From assembly GCA_025928415.1 (NCBI GenBank), contig JAICJK010000148.1, forward strand, positions 1-6,663: a DNA stretch of 6,663 bases, given 5' to 3'. The stretch is from Solirubrobacteraceae bacterium. GTDB lineage: Bacteria > Actinomycetota > Thermoleophilia > Solirubrobacterales > Solirubrobacteraceae. Position 1 is the first letter of the stretch. Each line of letters opens with the position of its first letter. A program made the position numbers and the translations under genes. This document shows positions 5,499 through 6,663 of this stretch, piece by piece. The notes beneath the pieces are model-generated. The model was not told the DNA's origin. It searched no databases and saw only the letters and a list, made by a program, of their open reading frames with translations.

Positions 5499-5534
5499 GG
5501 TCCATGATCGCCGACCGACCCCGAACGCTCAGCT

Positions 5535-5554
5535 TTCGACCTCCAGCGGTCGAA
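5535..5554. repeat. Perfect inverted repeat TTCGACC-N6-GGTCGAA in the clpC leader
   Basis: TTCGACC (5535-5541) and GGTCGAA (5548-5554) are exact reverse complements separated by six bases. In RNA this is a seven-base-pair hairpin; in DNA it is a 20-bp dyad of the size bound by dimeric repressors. It lies about 30 bases after the proposed clpC transcription start. It does not match, as I recall them, the ClgR, CtsR (a direct repeat), HspR or actinobacterial LexA consensus sites. Confidence 0.5.
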
Positions 5555-5567
5555 GACATGAGTGCTC

Positions 5568-5583
5568 GGGCGCTTCGGCGTCC
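5568..5583 (+). other. UUCG-tetraloop hairpin in the clpC leader
   Basis: GGGCGC (5568-5573) and GCGTCC (5578-5583) form six pairs, one of them G-U, closed by the exceptionally stable C(UUCG)G tetraloop. No T-run follows, so it is not a terminator. It may shield or stabilise the clpC leader about 55 bases before the start codon. Confidence 0.45.
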
Positions 5584-5638
5584 CTGCAAGCCCTCGACCG
5601 ACCGGACCACGCAGCACCCCACCTGAGGAAGGACGAGC

Positions 5639-6663
5639 ATGTTCGAGCGATTCACTGAACGGGCCCGCCAGGTCGTCGTTCTCGCGCAGGAAGAGGCGCG
5701 GACGCTCAAGCACAACTACATCGGCACGGAGCACATCCTCCTGGGTCTGCTCCGCGAGGAGGAGGGCCTGGCCGCCCGCGTCCTCGAGAGCCTCGACATC
5801 ACCGTGGAGCGGGTCCGGGCGCAGGTCGTCCGCATCGTCGGCTCGGGTGAGGAGGTCACGTCGGGTCAGATCCCCTTCACGCCGCGCGCGAAGAAGGTCC
5901 TCGAGCTGGCGCTCCGCGAGGCGCTGAGCCTCGGCCACAACTACATCGGGACCGAGCACATCCTCCTCGGGCTGGTGCGCGAGAACGAGGGCGTCGCCGC
6001 CCGCATCCTGCTCGACTTCGACGCGGACTCCGAGAAGATCCGCAACGAGGTCATCCGGATGCTGTCCGGCCCCGGCGGCCGCCGCTCGGGCGCCGGCCAG
6101 GGCAGCGGCACCGGCTCGTCCGGCACGCCGTCCGGGCAGGGCGAGGGCAAGAAGTCCTCCAAGCTGCTCGACCAGTTCGGGCGCAACCTGACCAAGCTCG
6201 CCGCCGAGGGCAAGCTCGACCCCGTCGTCGGGCGCGAGACCGAGATCGAGCGGATCATGCAGATCCTCTCGCGGCGCACGAAGAACAACCCGGTGCTCAT
6301 CGGCGAGCCCGGCGTCGGCAAGACGGCGGTGGTCGAGGGCCTGGCCCAGCGGATCACCAACGCCGACGTCCCCGAGCTGCTGAAGGGCAAGCAGATCTAC
6401 ACGCTCGACCTCGCGGCGCTCGTCGCCGGGTCGAAGTACCGCGGCGAGTTCGAGGAGCGCCTGAAGAAGGTGATGAAGGAGATCACCCAGCGCGGCGACA
6501 TCATCCTGTTCATCGACGAGCTCCACAACCTCGTCGGCGCGGGCGCGGCGGAAGGCGCGATCGACGCTGCGTCGATCCTCAAGCCGGCGCTCGCACGCGG
6601 CGAGCTGCAGACGATCGGCGCGACGACGCTCGACGAGTACCGCAAGTACCTCGAGCGCGACGC
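5639..6663 (+). CDS. clpC: ClpC-type AAA+ unfoldase, N-terminal part (runs off window end)
   Basis: ClpC unfolds proteins with ATP and threads them into the ClpP protease, acting as a cytoplasmic hexamer. The window holds the first 341 residues of a family of about 800-850. Two Clp N-terminal repeats cover about 1-143, with the near-identical cores [13 protein letters not shown] (25-37) and (100-112) spaced 75 residues apart. A Gly/Ser-rich linker (about 143-172) leads to [10 protein letters not shown] (176-185), the standard opening of the first AAA+ domain. Walker A is GEPGVGKT (222-229), the KYRG pore loop is at 266-269, Walker B is ILFIDELH (289-296), and [12 protein letters not shown] (326-337) covers sensor 1. 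The start is fixed by GAGGAAGGA at 5625-5633, a strong Shine-Dalgarno, and by the typical [11 protein letters not shown]-terminus. ClpC is preferred over ClpB by this N-terminus and by the absence, as far as visible, of the long ClpB middle coil. The second AAA+ domain and the ClpP-binding loop are outside the window. Confidence 0.95.
   Translation, partial: MFERFTERARQVVVLAQEEARTLKHNYIGTEHILLGLLREEEGLAARVLESLDITVERVRAQVVRIVGSGEEVTSGQIPFTPRAKKVLELALREALSLGHNYIGTEHILLGLVRENEGVAARILLDFDADSEKIRNEVIRMLSGPGGRRSGAGQGSGTGSSGTPSGQGEGKKSSKLLDQFGRNLTKLAAEGKLDPVVGRETEIERIMQILSRRTKNNPVLIGEPGVGKTAVVEGLAQRITNADVPELLKGKQIYTLDLAALVAGSKYRGEFEERLKKVMKEITQRGDIILFIDELHNLVGAGAAEGAIDAASILKPALARGELQTIGATTLDEYRKYLERD
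5711..5970 (+). repeat. 35-bp direct repeat pair within clpC (Clp N-domain duplication)
   Basis: Bases 5711-5745 and 5936-5970 are the same except at three positions, all silent third-codon positions, and are 225 bp (75 codons) apart. They encode the matching cores of the two Clp N-domain repeats. Protein-level duplication is standard for the family; the high nucleotide identity reflects strong codon bias and strict conservation. Confidence 0.8.

Larger units (their letters stand above)
5324..5638. other. lysS-clpC intergenic region, non-coding, many inverted repeats
   Basis: These 315 bases hold no convincing gene. The only forward open frame of note, from an ATG at 5387 to 5626, ends third positions in A or T in roughly a quarter of its codons, against very few in the real genes, and has no clear ribosome site. 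The stretch carries at least six separate potential hairpins, at 5337-5362, 5367-5403, 5411-5458, 5486-5517, 5535-5554 and 5568-5583. A possible extended -10 promoter lies at 5490-5498 and the clpC ribosome site at 5625-5633. The left half may belong to the end of the lysS transcript or to an independent RNA; the right half is probably the clpC leader. I could not match it to a riboswitch or small RNA family that I know. Confidence 0.6.

Noticed and set aside
5387..5626. 79-codon open frame between lysS and clpC
   Set aside because: About a quarter of its third positions are A or T, unlike the near-total G/C in real genes here. It has no clear Shine-Dalgarno, and inverted repeats fill the same bases.
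3113..6526. Open reading frame of 1137 codons on the minus strand
   Set aside because: It is antisense to dus, greA, lysS and clpC, all with clear family motifs. Its protein is low-complexity Leu/Arg/Gly/Ala, as expected from the complement of GC-rich genes with few stop codons.

Overview
This is a very GC-rich chromosomal segment, with almost all third codon positions G or C in the real genes. The gene content is typical of a bacterial core genome. A class II lysyl-tRNA synthetase directly follows greA, a type III pantothenate kinase overlaps a tRNA-dihydrouridine synthase, and a ClpC-type unfoldase follows. Together with the protein styles, this suggests a high-GC actinomycetote, perhaps of the class Thermoleophilia (Solirubrobacterales). 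That placement is an inference from familiarity, not a computed result.

Layout. Positions 1-831 (+) hold the 3' part of an alpha/beta-hydrolase gene of the NDTGGA type. It converges on, and overlaps by 94 bp, a glutathione-S-transferase-like gene at 738-1499 (-). The overlap contains a 15-bp tandem repeat that is also nearly palindromic, so both strands encode the same short peptide. The GST-like gene is divergent from coaX (1521-2285, +), with only 21 bp between the start codons. coaX overlaps dus (2278-3300, +) by 8 bp, so the two form a transcriptional unit. greA (3392-3868) has its own promoter and a terminator-like hairpin in its leader. lysS (3878-5323) follows greA after 9 bp. A 315-bp non-coding stretch (5324-5638) is full of inverted repeats. 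clpC then starts at 5639 with a strong Shine-Dalgarno and runs off the window end.

How the genes relate. They are housekeeping functions: CoA biosynthesis (coaX), tRNA modification (dus), rescue of stalled RNA polymerase (greA), tRNA charging (lysS) and protein quality control (clpC). The two genes at the left edge are accessory enzymes whose substrates cannot be read from the sequence. I see no mobile element, CRISPR array, rRNA or tRNA.

No new multi-gene system is visible. The points of interest are small-scale: the dual-strand coding repeat, the 21-bp divergent spacer with a possible shared -10 and leaderless starts, a potential G-quadruplex inside dus, the attenuator-like greA leader, and the structured lysS-clpC intergenic region.
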